From Adiantum capillus-veneris (lineage: Eukaryota > Streptophyta > Polypodiopsida > Polypodiales > Pteridaceae): a stretch of DNA of 64,000 nucleotides. The notes beneath the pieces are model-generated. The model had not been told where the DNA came from and did no database searches. It worked only from the letters and a program-made list of their open reading frames with translations. The position numbers were made by a program, and so were the translations under genes. The stretch covers positions 85,074,342-85,138,341 of the forward strand of contig CM043953.1 of NCBI GenBank assembly GCA_014529385.2. The letters are read 5' to 3'. Positions 10,263 through 22,781 of this stretch are shown here, piece by piece. Within the stretch, counting starts at the first letter, position 1. Every line of letters starts with the position of its first letter.

Positions 10263-10331
10263 ACCTATTGGAGCTCAAGTGGTTACGGCTTAGTATTTGA
10301 GCTGCCATAGGAGACGAGTTCGAATCTGTCC
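10263..10331 (+). mobile_element. tRNA-derived SINE head
   Basis: A tRNA-like layout is readable: GGAGCTCAAGTGGTTACGGC as an A-box region and GACGAGTTCGAATCTGTCCC as a very good B-box region about 35 bp later. In plants this is the usual sign of a SINE with an internal pol III promoter. No intact tRNA cloverleaf is apparent. Confidence 0.5.
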
Positions 10332-10594
10332 CTACAATTTTTAAAGGGGAAGCTATGGATGAAAGGGTGGGAGCAGTGAGACTCAATGTAGGAATCACTG
10401 AAGAAATGAATATAATAATGAAGCTGCGAGTAGGTGGGACCGAGTAGGTGAGACCGAGTAGTATGTGCCCTACAATTTTTAAAGGGGAAGCTATGGATGA
10501 AAGGGTGGGAGCAATGAGACTCAATGTAGGAATCACTGAAGAAATGAATATAATAATGAACCTGCGAGTAGGTAGGACCGAGTAGTATGTGCCC
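10330..10594. repeat. 138-bp tandem duplication
   Basis: Two copies starting CCCTACAATTTTTAAAGGGG at 10330 and 10468; they agree almost completely across ATGAAAGGGTGGGAGCARTG and the following 90 bp. The second copy lacks a short GACCGAGTAGGTGA insertion present in the first. Confidence 0.9.
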
Positions 10595-10794
10595 ACGATT
10601 GTAGAAAAATAAAAAAAGCCAGAATCTTTCGAAGATACCAGTAGGGGGTACCAACTGGTTTTTATTCATAAAATAAAGAGCATCTTGGAAGATCCTCTAG
10701 AACCAGGGAGGCAGGAGGAGTTGCATTGGCCCGTATTTCCCACTCTTTCTATTGCGAGGTGGCCCACCTGGTTTCCCTCTCTCCTATTGCGGGC

Positions 10795-11335
<541 letters not shown>

Positions 11336-11340
11336 TCCTA
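11336..11340. repeat. Target-site duplication TCCTA (left)
   Basis: TCCTA directly before the TG end of the left LTR, identical to 20246-20250 directly after the CA end of the right LTR. Confidence 0.9.
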
Positions 11341-11605
11341 TGTGCACGTATGTCGCACGTGTCAATGCAAGGAACTTGCCGATACACCGCATGCGAGCCA
11401 CAAATAGCTCCAAGCACATAACAAGCCTAAACTAGTAGCTCAAAGATGACTATGGTGTGTCACTCATTGCTCTACGTTTGCTTCGTGGAAGATTCCTCGC
11501 CCCGAAGAAGAGGGAGACGCCGCTATGCCGCGCTCAACCCCCTCGCCGCCGTCGTGCCGCCGCAATGCTCGATCACACACACACACACACTCTCTCTCTC
11601 TCACG

Positions 11606-11660
<55 letters not shown>

Positions 11661-11956
11661 GGAGATGAAGAAGAAGAAGATGGAGATGGAGCAAGAGCAC
11701 TCTTCAATTGCCCAAATGAGAGAATGAGTGAATTTTAGGTTTAGTCGACTTTTATATGAGCTCACCCCATTCACACTTGGGTGCCCATGCTTAGCCAACT
11801 AATCCCTTGAATGTTCCGGTTAGAGTGCGCCTCTCATCGGCGATCACTCTTACCCTTTTCCTAATGGACCGACAAGCTCAGTACCTGACTCTACCAAGTA
11901 AATAATACAACGTCCGTCGTAGGTGATAGGGTGTCCGTGAGCCGTGAGGGTTAACA
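11341..11956 (-). repeat. 3' LTR (616 bp)
   Basis: It matches 19676-20245 from TGTGCACGTATGTC to GAGGGTTAACA. It contains a long (CA)n expansion at about 11573-11658, which explains most of the length difference. The short frames at 11446-11798 lie within it and recur in the other LTR; they are not genes. Confidence 0.93.
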
Positions 11957-11969
11957 TGCCCCCCTTCCT
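11957..11969 (-). other. Polypurine tract
   Basis: On the minus strand AGGAAGGGGGGCA sits immediately before the TGTTAACCC start of the 3' LTR, the expected site of plus-strand priming. Confidence 0.85.
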
Positions 11970-13628
11970 GATGTAGATTCCGTCCTCGGAAGCTATTGAG
12001 TTGCAGCATGTTCGTCGAGATAGAGGAGCATTTGAGATGAATGTCCGTAGCCTTCTTCAGTCACTGCAAAATCAAACAACATTGGCACAGTAATTGCATT
12101 CTCATAAGCAATTAAAATGCATATGCGGTTTTAGGCAGACAAATTGATTGGTAGCATAATTCTAAACCATTTGTTAGCAATAAACATTAAATTGCAATAT
12201 AATCAAACACATAAACAGTTGGGAAGGTAAAAAACTAAACAAGTTCGGGGTCGCTAATTCAATGGTCCAAAGGCACTAAAGATCGACTATTAATACCATG
12301 GACAAGCTTTTTAATTTTCTCTGGTCAATTAAGTTGTTTAATCGCGAGAGCCAAGTATTTCATGTTCGAGGGCTGACTAGAGACTATACCTAGAAGACCT
12401 TGTAGTTAAGCTACAATAAAAGAAATTTCTCATGAAATCATCGCCTAACTGATTACCTTTTCTTTGACCCCCCAAAATATTTTCACAGTGATTCCATTTT
12501 GATGTGTGTGCTTATTTTGTATGCCTTAGGTTTTTTGCTTTTCAAGGAAAAGCGCCCACATTGGGAACCTCTAGGGCTCCAGTACCATAGGCGATACATG
12601 TGAGTGGAGTACCAAATCAAGCTGATGTTTCTCTTCTAGCTTAAGATTTTAGATTGTGGCACTTTGATTTTTTGTTTGTTCATTTTCAGCACTTTAATTT
12701 TGTAACTTTGGGGGGTCATATAACACTGTTACCCTCCCCAGACTCATCACACTAGTAAACTCCCTTTATAATACTTAAGCTAAAGGTTAATAGGGACTAA
12801 GCCCACTAGAAATCCCTAATATATTTCACACAATGCTGCCTAAGCCGGATTAATAACCTAAGTAACCATTAATTATTAGGAAGGCATTCCCCATGGTGTT
12901 AGGAGAAGATCTCTAACGCCTAGCTTCGTCAAACTAGCTTAGTCGGACTGCTTGATTTTTAAACCTAGACAAGTGATCATGAAAAAAAATTACATTGATG
13001 GATATTATGCTATCAATCACAATTAAAGTAGACAAACCGTTGGATGCAAAAAGATAAGGGGCAATGCTAATGGACAAGAAACACCTGTTGTGTTGATGAA
13101 CGCACTTGATTTGAAAAGTGGAGGAGAGAAAGATTCCATGAAGGTCCAAATCCTAACCACAGCAACACGTTCCTGTACACACAAGGAAACACAAAGAATA
13201 GCTCTAGGAGGCACATCAGTGGGGAAAAGGAACTTTACTAATCACTCAACGAAAAAATAGAAACACTCCTATCGTACTAAATCTACCTACCCTCCATCAC
13301 TCGAATGATGAGGATCAAAGGTGTTTTATGGCATAGGTTTCTGTTTCAGTGTACCGGATACAAATGTGTAGGTTTGAGTCAATGTTTTGACTTTTATGGT
13401 GCATACTCGTTTTCTAATTGCTCTTGCTCTTTATTATTTTTGTTTTTTGTGAGTATAAGGCTATATATATATATATATATAGTCCCTAAGATTGGGAGAT
13501 TGAGAGGTCAGGGAGGAAGGTTGAGAGGGGAGTGAGTGAATGATGACTGTCAACAAACACCCCCCCCCCCTTCCTTGGGTAGATCATACCGTTTGAAATG
13601 TGCTTGCCACCCTTTGAAACCAATTGTT
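11970..13628. other. Non-coding 3' internal region of the LTR element
   Basis: No RT, RNase H or integrase motif in any frame. It holds a candidate TIR element (12465-12718), an (AT)10 run at about 13461-13481 and a C12 tract near 13560-13571. Short frames at 12934-13214 and 13305-13535 have no coding character. Confidence 0.7.
12465..12718. mobile_element. Candidate MITE with 12-bp perfect TIRs
   Basis: TGACCCCCCAAA at 12465-12476 is the exact reverse complement of TTTGGGGGGTCA at 12707-12718. The 254-bp unit has no coding capacity. Further similarity between the ends is weak and no clear target duplication is seen, so chance pairing of C- and G-runs remains possible. Confidence 0.4.
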
Positions 13629-14018
13629 CTAGTTGGTAATAGGTGAGGATTTTTGCCAGTAGTTTTCTATTACCTTAGGTGCCTCATCGAGTTGCAAGGG
13701 TGGTAAGGTACTCTCCCAGGATCGAACTTGAAGTGGTTCATTAGGTGACTCTTGAACATTGGGAGGTGTGGACTCTTTTGTAGCTCTATGGAGGTCCACT
13801 ATTGTAGGTGGAGGCTGTGGAGAAGCTTCTACCTCTATGGATGGATTACATGAGGATCTAGAAGCTTCATGGGACTCCCCCCTTCCTGAGCTAGGTGGAG
13901 CAAATTGTTCTTTCTTTGGTACCCAAACTAGCTCTGGAGAGGGTGTGTGGCATTCTGTGATTTTTTTCTTTCCACTATTGTCAATCATTGTTTTGAAGCT
14001 AAAAGATTGGGCGCCCAT
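13629..14018 (-). CDS. Proline/serine-rich C-terminal segment of the gag-pro polyprotein
   Basis: A 129-residue frame rich in Pro, Ser and Glu (PELVWVPKKEQFAPP...). It overlaps the end of the protease frame in another phase and contains the VWVPKKE motif found repeatedly (W[VI]PK) in the preceding frame, so it is probably the continuation after a frameshift. No known domain. Confidence 0.4.
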   Translation of the reverse strand: MGAQSFSFKTMIDNSGKKKITECHTPSPELVWVPKKEQFAPPSSGRGESHEASRSSCNPSIEVEASPQPPPTIVDLHRATKESTPPNVQESPNEPLQVRSWESTLPPLQLDEAPKVIENYWQKSSPITN

Positions 14019-15076
14019 GGGTCAGGTGACAGGTAAGAACACAATCTACGTTTTGGCTCCCAGATGTGATCATTTCCTTGATAGTAGCCTTGAGCTTCCA
14101 ATAATCGTTTAGGAATCCAACGCCACGTTTCCTTACATTCCTTGGAGCGAGTGGGACGTCTCTTACTAGGCTCCTGTCTTTTAGCACTAGCTATGGTCGC
14201 TAAAGAAGCTTTAGGTACCCACTTGTATGTTTTCTTCGTTATATTAGGATGAGTCTTGTCAGAAGCTATATGCATTGCTTGTAGTATATTTAAGGGTACA
14301 GGCATTTCATCCCCCTCAGGTGTTACCCAGGTCATACCCCTGTTTCCCCAAGTGTCTATGGTTGCTGGTAGGTGGACCCAATCCACATTGTCTGACTCAG
14401 CCATCCCAGGTAGTACATCCATATAAGGAGAATCTTCCTTAACATCAGTGTCCGCTTTACACGTGTAACAATACTGCAAAGGGGCTAAGTGAACTGTGGT
14501 GTTAGATCTATGATCAATTATAAACATGTTTCTTAGAAGATGTGCTCGACTAGTCACAAGATCCACTCGAATGATAGAATCTTGGAACTGCAAGTAGACA
14601 TGGTTTTTAGACCAATCATGCACCATTTTTGCTTCCCTCATGAAAGGACGTCTTAAGATCATCTCCGATGCCATAGTGTGCTTGGAGAAATCCATAACAA
14701 TGAAGGTAACTCTTATTTTATGTCCAAATACCTTGATCTTCAGATCTTCTAGCATCCCAATAGGTTTAACAATAGACCCATTGGCCATCTTCACTACTAT
14801 GGTTGTGGTCGCAAGGTGAGGTCTTCCCATAGTTTCCTAGAAATTTTTAGTCACAATGCTAACCCCAGCGCCACCATCAAGGATTCCCTTCACAGTTAAT
14901 CCCTTAGTAGTGATTGGTATGGTCGCATTGGATTCATCACCCTCAAAGTATTGTCCCAACTTATTAACATGTATTTCTATAACAAGGTTCTCATCTAGGT
15001 TGGGTGTGGATCTAAGTGTTCCTCCTCTATTGGCATCTCCCCAACTCCATCCATCTTGCAAACTGTGGTAGCCCAA
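13985..15076 (-). CDS. Retroviral-type aspartic protease (pro) of the LTR element
   Basis: The first frame (15076-14837) ends with the active-site segment GILDGGAGVSIVTKNF, and the next (14830-13985) continues with IKPIGM-type beta strands and ASEMILRRPFMREAKMVHDW, the usual second half of a plant Ty3/gypsy retropepsin (compare I-L-G-x-P-W/F). A stop/frame change between the two at about 14835 breaks the protein. The active site reads D-G-G-A rather than D-T/S-G, a variant familiar in plant Ty3/gypsy proteases. The downstream part carries three W[VI]PK motifs of unknown role. In an active element the enzyme would mature Gag and partners in the virus-like particle. Confidence 0.7.
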
Positions 15077-15410
15077 ACTTTAGTTCTCCATTGAGGAAGG
15101 CTTGAAGAGCTGAGACTAGCTCATGATCTTTATATAGTTTGGACATGATGGTGGTTCTAACTTCTGAAGACATGAAATCCATCAATTTGGCAATGTTTAA
15201 TGGCACCTTTTGGACTTCAATCCCTTGACGTGGGGAAGATGGGATCTCCATTTCTTCGATAGGATCACGTAGTCCCTCTGTAAACATTCTTTCCATCAAG
15301 AATTGAGTACGCCCACTTTCCCATGACTTTAAGTCACTTTCTTCTTGGATGACACTAGGTATGGCTAAGGGTCTATGGTCTTGGTGAGGTTGTTGTTGCG
15401 TAGGGAACAT
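15027..15410 (-). CDS. Gag-pro linker segment
   Basis: A 127-residue frame between the zinc-knuckle region and the protease, including a helix-prone stretch (IAKLMDFMSSEVRTTIMSKL). It overlaps the protease frame and is best read as part of the same polyprotein. No specific function recognised. Confidence 0.45.
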   Translation of the reverse strand: MFPTQQQPHQDHRPLAIPSVIQEESDLKSWESGRTQFLMERMFTEGLRDPIEEMEIPSSPRQGIEVQKVPLNIAKLMDFMSSEVRTTIMSKLYKDHELVSALQAFLNGELKFGLPQFARWMELGRCQ

Positions 15411-15786
15411 GGTGTCTGTAATCTGGATTGAGGAGATCCCTTTGGGTATCTTCTACCAAACTCCTTAATTGATTGACTCGCTCAATCTCCTCTGTATTGT
15501 TTGGATAAGTTCCTATCTTCTTCTTAGATCCCTACCATTGTGGCTCATGAAGATCTTCCTTGTTGGTTTCTATCTTAGTGGTTGTTTTGGTCTCCATGGT
15601 TTCTCCTGAATCAAAATCCTCTTCAGCATCATTCATATATACGGGGTCGTCACCAGTCCCTATGTTGGTCTTTGAACAGGGGTCTGACTTCGTTGCTTTT
15701 TGCGATCTCTTCCTTCGTGTTTTCTTCTTTTTCTGAGATTGGGCAATTGATACCGTGTCTCTTTCCTCAAGAATATAATTTTGTTT

Positions 15787-16263
15787 TTAGAGCATCGATC
15801 GTGTGAGTACGTTTATTGGTACCACAGGTGTACTTTGTGATGGCTCCTCGATAACTTCAATCAAGTTTAATGGTGTGATCTTCGGTGCATTTGGATTACT
15901 TGGACATTGGGAAATCAAATGATCTATGCCACATCGATTACATATGAGTATTGGCATTGTAGACGTGCTCGCTTGATTGGTTTGCATAAGTGTGGTGTTC
16001 TTTTGTAACCTAATAGGACACTCGGCTACATGATGTGGACCTCCACACTCATAGCATTGAAGAGGTGGTCTCGTAGCAGTGTAATTGATATTTTGGCCTC
16101 TTGACACAAGAGCAGCTACTTGATATACAGGTTTGACTTGTCCCCAATAGTCCTCCATGTAGTATTGTGGACTTTCTTCAAGCACATCCATCGCATAGGC
16201 AATATTAGGATCTATATCCTCCTCACAGCCTTCCAAACAAGCAATAGATGACTCACAACCCAC
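15787..16263 (-). CDS. Gag nucleocapsid region with two zinc knuckles
   Basis: Two knuckle-like motifs: CYECGGPHHVAECPI (C-x2-C-x4-H-x4-C) and CNRCGIDHLISQCPS, separated by about 25 residues. Such knuckles bind RNA in retroelement nucleocapsids. The N-terminal half is acidic (DIDPNIAYAMDVLEESPQYY). The frame is separated from gag proper (16635-17237) by stops and frame changes. Confidence 0.7.
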   Translation of the reverse strand: MGCESSIACLEGCEEDIDPNIAYAMDVLEESPQYYMEDYWGQVKPVYQVAALVSRGQNINYTATRPPLQCYECGGPHHVAECPIRLQKNTTLMQTNQASTSTMPILICNRCGIDHLISQCPSNPNAPKITPLNLIEVIEEPSQSTPVVPINVLTRSML

Positions 16264-16634
16264 TGATTCACAGAAGTGATTCTCAGATGTGGTGGTTGCG
16301 GTCCTAGCACTGGAGGTGGTAAGGGTGTTGTTTGAACAACATTTTGGGCCCTAGGGACCATGTGTTGTGCTGTTTGTTCAAGAGGTGGGGCCGACATCAA
16401 TGCAGACACTCGAGGTGTGTCTGTCCATGATAAGGTTGGTCTATTGGCCATCGCGCACTTAAATACTATGCAATCCTTAGCTTGATGACCATACCTCCCA
16501 CAGGCATTGCAATTCCCATTGAATTTACTCTAAAAGTAGGGCATTAACTGGTACTATGTGGTCCATAGCATACTGAGCACCATTGTTGCTCCCTTCTTGG
16601 ATACATATGATTGTTCTACGGAGCACGATTGTCT

Positions 16635-17237
16635 CTAAGACTCTCTTGAATAGCCTTTGGTGAGATCTGCTAAAGTCATCTCAGATATCTTTGGATCGTT
16701 AGCAATAGGCTTGAGGGTCATTCGCTGATGCCCCGATGCTTGTGAGCTAACAGATTTAGACTCAACAAACACTCTTTCTCCTTGAATCATTAAATTATCC
16801 TCCAATTGGATCGGATTGGTGGTGACTGCTTCCCAAGTGGTGATACCTCTAATGACTAGGCCATTGTAGATATCCTCATGTCGTAACCCCCTAATGAATC
16901 TATCAAGCAATTGGTTATTGTTGAAGTGCTCATTTGGATGACAACGAGAATTCAAATGCTTCAAGCGACTATTAAAGTCTCTCACCGACTCTCCTTCCTC
17001 TCGTTGGGCTTTCTGTAGCTGAGAGGCTACACCCCAAAGCACTCCCTGTCGTATGTATTCTGTCAAGAATAGTCTCCTAAGAGTAGGGTAAATCATTTTT
17101 TCTTTCATCCTTAGGGTTCTATACCAATCCCTAGCCTTTCCACTTAAGGTTAGGCTTAAAGAATTGCTCTTATGCAGGTCATTGTGTTCTCCTAGAGAAT
17201 CGCATATTTGTTCAAACACTTCGATATGCTTTATCAC
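16635..17237 (-). CDS. Gag capsid domain (retrotrans_gag)
   Basis: Typical plant Ty3/gypsy Gag: HIEVFEQICDSLGEHND, ARDWYRTL, a basic QREEGESVRDFNSRLKHL stretch and LLDRFIRGLRHEDIYNGL. Reading can be extended upstream to about 17290 (LTQKFSGDGDV), where a frameshift separates it from the 519-residue N-terminal frame. It would assemble the particle shell. Confidence 0.8.
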   Translation of the reverse strand: MIKHIEVFEQICDSLGEHNDLHKSNSLSLTLSGKARDWYRTLRMKEKMIYPTLRRLFLTEYIRQGVLWGVASQLQKAQREEGESVRDFNSRLKHLNSRCHPNEHFNNNQLLDRFIRGLRHEDIYNGLVIRGITTWEAVTTNPIQLEDNLMIQGERVFVESKSVSSQASGHQRMTLKPIANDPKISEMTLADLTKGYSRES

Positions 17238-17347
17238 ATCCCCGTCTCCACTAAATTTTTGTGTGAGCTTCGCTATTTGTACTGCCTTACTTTAGGCTCT
17301 CTATAAGGCGCGTTACGCATATTCTCAGCAATAGATCGATCGATAGC

Positions 17348-18907
17348 TTAAGCAAATGTTGCCAAGTCACCTAAGTGAGTAGGCATCGTGGGTGGACGTG
17401 CTCCAGAGATTACATGTGGAGTAGGTATTGGCATTGGGCTTGGCGCATAGGAAGCCCTTGGGTTCCACGTCAGGTACGATGTTGTGCCATGTGGTGGCCC
17501 AAAGTTCATATGTGTGGCCCTAGGCATAGCAGACTTCAGATGTGACATGCTAATGCTAGCCGGTATAGTCCCATGGAAATAAGAACTTGGGTGTTGTGGT
17601 TGTGGAGCATAGGTAGTTGAAAAAATGGGAGGAGTAGGGACTACATGAGTGTGATGACTCATAGGTGCATACGATTGGTACACACTTGTAGGTACTGTTG
17701 CAGGCATTGAGCTACCATGTAGCGGTGCTTTACTAACAAATGAGGTCCATGGCGTGTTTCTCGGCATGCCCATCATTGGGGTAGGCATGGTAGCCATGGT
17801 GTCATCAAGGGAAAGATGAGCTAGACTTGGAAAGGTGAAGCTATCACTTGTGGGCTTAGATTTCACTGAGACCCCTAGCGAAACAACATATGGAGGATCC
17901 ATCGGACTTATCGTGGGAGTATCCATTTGCGATAAGGTCGGTTGTTTAGACTTTCCTGTATCCAAGAATCTCATGAGACCCGTTGAAGGCATGTTGATCC
18001 CCTTGTTCTGTCTCTCTAACTCAATGACCCTATGGATGACCTCACAAACTCTTTGTTGTTGATCCTCGACACTAGTAGCGCCCATTGTGGATTGTAGGAT
18101 ATCTAACCAACCCACGTGATAGGTGTGACCTGTGTATAGTTCAATCAGGGTTTCCGTTTGTAGTTCGTACTCCCAGAACTCATTTAGGAACACTCCATCT
18201 AGGATTGAGGTGCTAGGGGTGTCCTTTGAGCTAGATGCAATGTTTCTTTCTAGGGGTTGGCCTTTAGCAATTGCTAAGTCAAGAGCACTCGATTGCTCTC
18301 TTAGCAAGGATATTGAAATGGGGGCTTTCGCTTTTAACTCTCTTCGTTGCTCCGCCTTACATAAGATTTTGACTTCCTTTTCCCTCGCTGCAACGATATA
18401 TCGCTCAACCTCTTGCACTTCGGCAAGGCTTCTACCATCGGGTAATTTGACCTCGGAGGTAAATAACTCTGAAGAGTCAGGAGGTGCAGTGAATGAAGTA
18501 TTCACGTGCACATTCTCTGACGGAATAGGGTCTACGTTGGTCGCGAATGGAGAATTTACTTCCCCACCCCCCTCATTTACGTCATTAGCTCCATGTTCGG
18601 AGCGAGTGACTCTACTAAAGGTTTCCTTCAGGCGGCTAAGCACGCTCGGGCCGGACCGCGGGCCCATGGCATGCATGTCTTGGCTTGAGCTATCGGGATT
18701 AGGCATTGGAAAACCCTCCATGATGTCATAGTCAAAGGAAGAGTCACTAGCCGCTATGTTCGGGTCTTGGTTTGTACTACCTTGGGTCCCCGCCGAGGGC
18801 CCGGAACCTAAAGTAGGTGGATATTGAGAACTGCGTAAGTCAAAATTCTCTCTAGTTGCTCCGTCTCTAGCACACGAACAGAGCACAGATGCATGTGCCT
18901 TTGGCAC
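17348..18907 (-). CDS. Long N-terminal extension of Gag, 519 aa
   Basis: An uninterrupted 519-residue frame upstream of the capsid domain. It starts MPKAHASVLCSC, has a charged helical segment around residues 165-195 (VERYIVAAREKEVKILCKAE) and a C-terminal third rich in Met, Pro, Ser, Thr and His. No known domain. Its position and the frameshift-only break before the capsid domain suggest it is the N-terminal part of the same polyprotein. The absence of stops over 1.5 kb fits a fairly young insertion. Confidence 0.6.
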   Translation of the reverse strand: MPKAHASVLCSCARDGATRENFDLRSSQYPPTLGSGPSAGTQGSTNQDPNIAASDSSFDYDIMEGFPMPNPDSSSQDMHAMGPRSGPSVLSRLKETFSRVTRSEHGANDVNEGGGEVNSPFATNVDPIPSENVHVNTSFTAPPDSSELFTSEVKLPDGRSLAEVQEVERYIVAAREKEVKILCKAEQRRELKAKAPISISLLREQSSALDLAIAKGQPLERNIASSSKDTPSTSILDGVFLNEFWEYELQTETLIELYTGHTYHVGWLDILQSTMGATSVEDQQQRVCEVIHRVIELERQNKGINMPSTGLMRFLDTGKSKQPTLSQMDTPTISPMDPPYVVSLGVSVKSKPTSDSFTFPSLAHLSLDDTMATMPTPMMGMPRNTPWTSFVSKAPLHGSSMPATVPTSVYQSYAPMSHHTHVVPTPPIFSTTYAPQPQHPSSYFHGTIPASISMSHLKSAMPRATHMNFGPPHGTTSYLTWNPRASYAPSPMPIPTPHVISGARPPTMPTHLGDLATFA

Positions 18908-19655
18908 CCTACAAGCATCGGGCGGCGAATAACCTCGAAGGTTAACCGCTTACCTTTTTTAAGCGTCCGTTTTCACTCGTGTTTTTTACGTTTTTAATGT
19001 TTTTTTTTAATGTTTAATTTTTTTATTAAAGTATGCGATAGCTCGAAATGAGCGTATCACTTAGAGGGTTGCCGTGTGCTTTACAACATAATTTTCGGGC
19101 ATCTGAAGTTTTGTTGGTCCTCAAAAAATTGATTTTTAGCTACGTGTGAATCTAAAATTTGTAATTTTAAAAGGCTACTGAGGCCTAGGCCTGAGCTTGG
19201 GTCTGGGAGATATTCCCGATCCCGGTCCTATCTTTAATTTTTTTTTAAATTTTAATTTTTTTAAAAAAGGATAAGGTCGCCGCGGCCTGCGCAAGAGCAC
19301 ACAAACATACTCTATCTACCTACTTCTAACTAATACACCTACTGTTACACACTAACACACTCTATTAACTTTCACAAATCTACTTCCTACTTACTGTACA
19401 CAAAAAACTAACAACCCTAGTACATAGAGAATAAACACAGTACCTTTGAAAACTCCATTAACAAAGAAAACTAACAACTTTAATACACAGAGAATAACAC
19501 AGTACCTTTGAAAACTCCATTAACAAAAAAAATACACAGTATAACACAAAATCCTTCTTCTCAACACACACACCCTCCTTCCTTACCTTTCCTACAATTG
19601 AAATTGCACCACAAAAGAAGCACACAGTGCCATTCAAGGTTAGTGTATGGCATTC
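18908..19655 (-). other. 5' untranslated leader of the LTR element
   Basis: No coding frame. It includes a nearly repeated 60-bp unit (gaaaactccattaacaaa... at about 19448 and 19510) and several poly-T/poly-A runs. Confidence 0.6.
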
Positions 19656-19675
19656 CAAGGCAACGGCGCAAAAAA
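19656..19675 (-). other. Primer-binding site
   Basis: On the minus strand the 5' LTR end ...GTGCACA is followed by TTTTTTGCGCCGTTGCCTTG, matching the GCGCCGTTGCC core of the common plant PBS. Confidence 0.75.
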
Positions 19676-20245
19676 TGTGCACGTATGTCTCACGTGTCAA
19701 TGCAAGGAACTTGCCGATACACCGTGTGCGAGCCACAAATGGCTCCAAGCACACAACAAGCCTAAACTAGTAAGCTCAAAGATGACGATGGTGTGTCACT
19801 CACCTCTCTACGTTTGCTTCGTGGAGGATTCCTCACCGCGAAGAAGAGGGAGACGCTGCTACGCCGCGCTCAACCGCCTCGCCGTCGTCGTGCCGCCGCA
19901 ATGCTCGATGGCACACACTCTCTCTCTCTCTCACACACATACACACACACACAAGGAGATGAAGAAGAAGAAGATGGAGATGGAGCAAGAGCACTCTTCA
20001 ATTGCACAAATGAGAGAATGAGTGAATTTTAGGTTTAGTGGACTTTTATATTAGCTCACCCCATTCATACTTGGGTGCCCATGCTTAGCCAGCTAATCGC
20101 TTTAGAGTGAGCCTCTCATCGGCGATCACTCTTACCCTTTTCCTATTGGACCGACAAGCCCGGTACCTGACTCTACCAAGTAAATAATACAACGTCCGTC
20201 GTAGGTGATAGGGTGTCCGTGAGCCATGAGCCGTGAGGGTTAACA
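19676..20245 (-). repeat. 5' LTR (570 bp)
   Basis: Partner of 11341-11956; the CA repeat is much shorter here (about 19932-19953). Confidence 0.93.
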
Positions 20246-20250
20246 TCCTA
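20246..20250. repeat. Target-site duplication TCCTA (right)
   Basis: Identical to 11336-11340. Confidence 0.9.

Positions 20251-22719
<2,469 letters not shown>

Positions 22720-22766
<47 letters not shown>
22720..22766. repeat. (GT)n(GA)n microsatellite
   Basis: A compound dinucleotide repeat directly upstream of the broken gene at 22782. Confidence 0.97.
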
Positions 22767-22768
<2 letters not shown>

Positions 22769-22781
22769 CTTTTCCCAAAGG

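Larger units (their letters stand above)
11341..20245 (-). mobile_element. Complete non-autonomous Ty3/gypsy-type LTR element (gag-pro only)
   Basis: The element is delimited by two direct LTRs (11341-11956 and 19676-20245), both TG...CA on either strand, flanked by identical 5-bp TCCTA. Orientation is minus: the PBS is next to the right LTR and the polypurine tract next to the left one. The internal 7.7 kb holds gag (18907-15787, in several frames) and an aspartic protease (15076 to about 14600), then about 2 kb without coding potential where RT, RNase H and integrase would normally lie. It therefore resembles a TR-GAG/LARD-type derivative needing enzymes from another element. LTR identity is about 93-94% by eye over the first 240 bp, with larger length differences in the CA repeat. 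Confidence 0.92.

Noticed and set aside
13557-13574. C-tract followed by tgtttg-type sequence as a PPT/LTR junction
   Set aside because: The true PPT is at 11957-11969 next to an LTR proven by its partner and TSD; no repeat partner for this site.
14837-15076. D-G-G active site of protease as a novel feature
   Set aside because: D-G-G variants are well known among plant Ty3/gypsy proteases.
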